Of a stretch of DNA of 7,477 bases, positions 6,147-7,477 are shown one piece after another. Source of the DNA: CBDDRG01 sp051306415 (lineage in GTDB: Bacteria; Pseudomonadota; Gammaproteobacteria; Pseudomonadales; Porticoccaceae); contig JBPPNE010000155.1 of NCBI GenBank assembly GCA_051306415.1, positions 1 to 7,477 of the forward strand. The letters run 5' to 3'. The notes beneath the pieces were generated by a model. The model did no database searches and was not told where the DNA came from. It saw only the letters and a program-made list of their open reading frames with translations. Position 1 is the first letter of the stretch. Each line of letters opens with the position of its first letter. Both the position numbers and the translations under genes were made by a program.

Positions 6147-7477
6147 CGCGATGGTCGGCCGGAACCACCTTTGTTGCCGCGGCCGCCGGGTCGCGGCAAC
6201 CCGATGTGCTGGGTGGTAAAGCGCTGCGCTTTGGCGTCGGTCTTGGCCTTGCGGCCCTTGGGTAAGCGCTTCGGTGCTTCCTGCTCCGCGGGAATCAGGC
6301 AGTCGGGGCCGCTGCCGATCAGCTGTTCCAGCCCCATGGTTTTCAGCAGTTCACGAATCAGCGGCCAGTTGGCGGGGTCGTGGTAGCGCAGCAACGCCTT
6401 GTGCAGGCGGCGCGCCTTGAGGTCGCGGACCACCGGCAGTTTTTCGCTCTTGTAGCTCAACCGGCGCAGCGGATCGCGCTCGGAGTGATACATCGCGGTG
6501 GCCGTCGCCATCGGCGAGGGATAGAACGTCTGCACCTGGTCGGCGCGGAAGTGGTTGCGCTTGAGCCAGCGCGCCAGCGCCACCATGTCGGCGTTGGTGG
6601 TGCCGGGGTGGGCGGCGATGAAATAGGGAATCAGGTACTGCTTCTTGCCAGCCTTGCGACTGAACTCCTCGAACATGGCGCGGAAGCGCTCGTAGCTGCC
6701 GATGCCCGGTTTCATCATTTTCGACAGCGGCCCATCCTCGGTGTGCTCGGGCGCGATCTTCAGATAGCCACCGACGTGGTGGGTGACCAACTCCTCGACA
6801 TATTCCGGCGACTCCACGGCGAGGTCGTAGCGCAGACCCGAGGCAATCAGCACCCGCTTGACGCCCGGCAGCGTCCGCGCGCGGCGGTACAGGCTGATGA
6901 GAGGGCCGTGATCGGTGTCCAGGTTTGAACAGATGCCGGGGTAGACGCAGGACGGCCGCCGGCACGCGGACTCAATCGCCGGGTCCTTGCAGGCCAAGCG
7001 GTACATGTTCGCGGTGGGGCCGCCGAGGTCGGAGATAGCGCCGGTAAAGCCGGGCGTCTTGTCGCGGATCGCTTCGATCTCAGCGACGATGGAATCCTCC
7101 GAGCGGCTCTGGATAATGCGACCCTCGTGCTCGGTGATCGAGCAGAAGGTACAGCCACCAAAGCAGCCGCGCATGATGTTGACCGAGAAGCGGATCATGT
7201 CGTAGGCGGGGATGCGCTTGCCGTCGTACTTTGGATGTGGCACTCGGGCGTAGGGCAGACCGAACACGCCGTCCATCTCGGCGGTGGTCAGGGGTATCGG
7301 CGGCGGATTCAGCCAGACGTCGACCGCGTCGTGACGCTGTACCAGCGCGCGGGCGTTGCCGGGATTGGTCTCCAGATGCAGCACGCGGCTGGCGTGAGCA
7401 TAAAGCACCGGATCGCTGCGCACCTTGTGCCAGGGCGGCAGACGGATCACCGAGGTGGCGCGGTCGGTTTTTTCCCG
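6143..7477 (-). CDS. ygiQ: YgiQ family radical SAM protein, 3' part (5' end outside window)
   Basis: The last 444 residues of a YgiQ-type (UPF0313) radical SAM enzyme; the family is usually about 700-760 residues, so roughly the first 300 lie beyond the window. The open frame runs to the window edge (REKTDRATSVIRLP...), so a GTG at 7450 is internal, not a start. Seen are ALVQRHDAVDVWLNPPPIPLTTAEMD, then the radical SAM cluster motif CFGGCTFC (CxxxCxxC, codons at 7165-7142) that binds the 4Fe-4S cluster and S-adenosylmethionine. Next come a second set of four cysteines (6991-6929), HHVGGYLKIAPEHTEDGPLSKMMKPG, LIPYFIAAHPGTT and QVQTFYPSPMATATAMYHSERDPL. The C-terminal DUF3362-like part has LHKALLRYHDPANWPLIRELL. 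It finishes in a basic Gly/Arg/Lys-rich tail. The reaction of YgiQ is not established as far as I know. The gene converges on the GST gene with a four-base overlap. Confidence 0.95.
   Translation of the reverse strand, partial: REKTDRATSVIRLPPWHKVRSDPVLYAHASRVLHLETNPGNARALVQRHDAVDVWLNPPPIPLTTAEMDGVFGLPYARVPHPKYDGKRIPAYDMIRFSVNIMRGCFGGCTFCSITEHEGRIIQSRSEDSIVAEIEAIRDKTPGFTGAISDLGGPTANMYRLACKDPAIESACRRPSCVYPGICSNLDTDHGPLISLYRRARTLPGVKRVLIASGLRYDLAVESPEYVEELVTHHVGGYLKIAPEHTEDGPLSKMMKPGIGSYERFRAMFEEFSRKAGKKQYLIPYFIAAHPGTTNADMVALARWLKRNHFRADQVQTFYPSPMATATAMYHSERDPLRRLSYKSEKLPVVRDLKARRLHKALLRYHDPANWPLIRELLKTMGLEQLIGSGPDCLIPAEQEAPKRLPKGRKAKTDAKAQRFTTQHIGLPRPGGRGNKGGSGRPSR
6173..6200. repeat. Nine-base-pair GC-rich inverted repeat beyond the GST stop
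   Basis: GTTGCCGCG (6173-6181) pairs perfectly with CGCGGCAAC (6192-6200) around a ten-base loop. It starts 27 bases after the GST stop and lies inside the codons for the Gly/Arg-rich tail of YgiQ. No T-run follows on the plus strand, so it is not a textbook intrinsic terminator. It could act as a 3' stabilising stem for the GST transcript, or arise from repetitive GC-rich codons. Confidence 0.5.

Noticed and set aside
5417..6265. Long plus-strand frame overlapping the GST gene
   Set aside because: Composition is a high-GC shadow; the GST frame has clear family motifs over the same bases.

Overview
The window is ordinary-looking, high-GC bacterial chromosome (no CRISPR, tRNA, rRNA or insertion sequence seen). 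The protein types and their wording suggest a proteobacterium, probably a marine-type gammaproteobacterium: a YgiQ radical SAM protein close to the enterobacterial form, a proteobacterial-type glutathione S-transferase and a GGDEF protein. This is inference from family resemblance only. Three genes belong to the luciferase-like monooxygenase (LLM) class, which is most abundant in actinobacteria but also common in uncultured proteobacteria.

Layout. From 128 to 3236 the plus strand carries LLM gene A (128-1141, broken by an in-frame TAA at 791), LLM gene B (1190-2128, intact) and a quinone-oxidoreductase-like MDR protein (2247-3236). From 5345 down to 3233 the minus strand carries LLM gene C (5345-4326, also broken by an in-frame TAA, at 5060-5058), then a 42-residue membrane peptide gene (4139-4011) with a strong ribosome binding site. 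That small gene overlaps the start of a membrane-anchored diguanylate cyclase gene (4021-3233). Divergent from LLM C, a glutathione S-transferase (5496-6146) runs from a near-consensus sigma-70 promoter. It meets, tail to tail, the 3' part of a ygiQ gene (7477-6143) whose 5' end lies outside the window. Both convergent pairs overlap by exactly four bases, sharing their stop codons.

How the genes may work together. The LLM enzymes, the MDR reductase and the GST are all redox or detoxification enzymes of the kind found in accessory catabolic clusters. The cyclase and its small membrane partner look like a separate c-di-GMP signalling unit. The observations most worth following are: the two LLM genes each stopped by a single TAA in an otherwise intact frame while the middle paralogue is intact; the overlapping small membrane ORF, with tandem 17-base repeats in its leader, before the cyclase; and the loss of the Arg of the cyclase's inhibitory site. 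I do not see a clearly new multi-gene defence or mobile system here.
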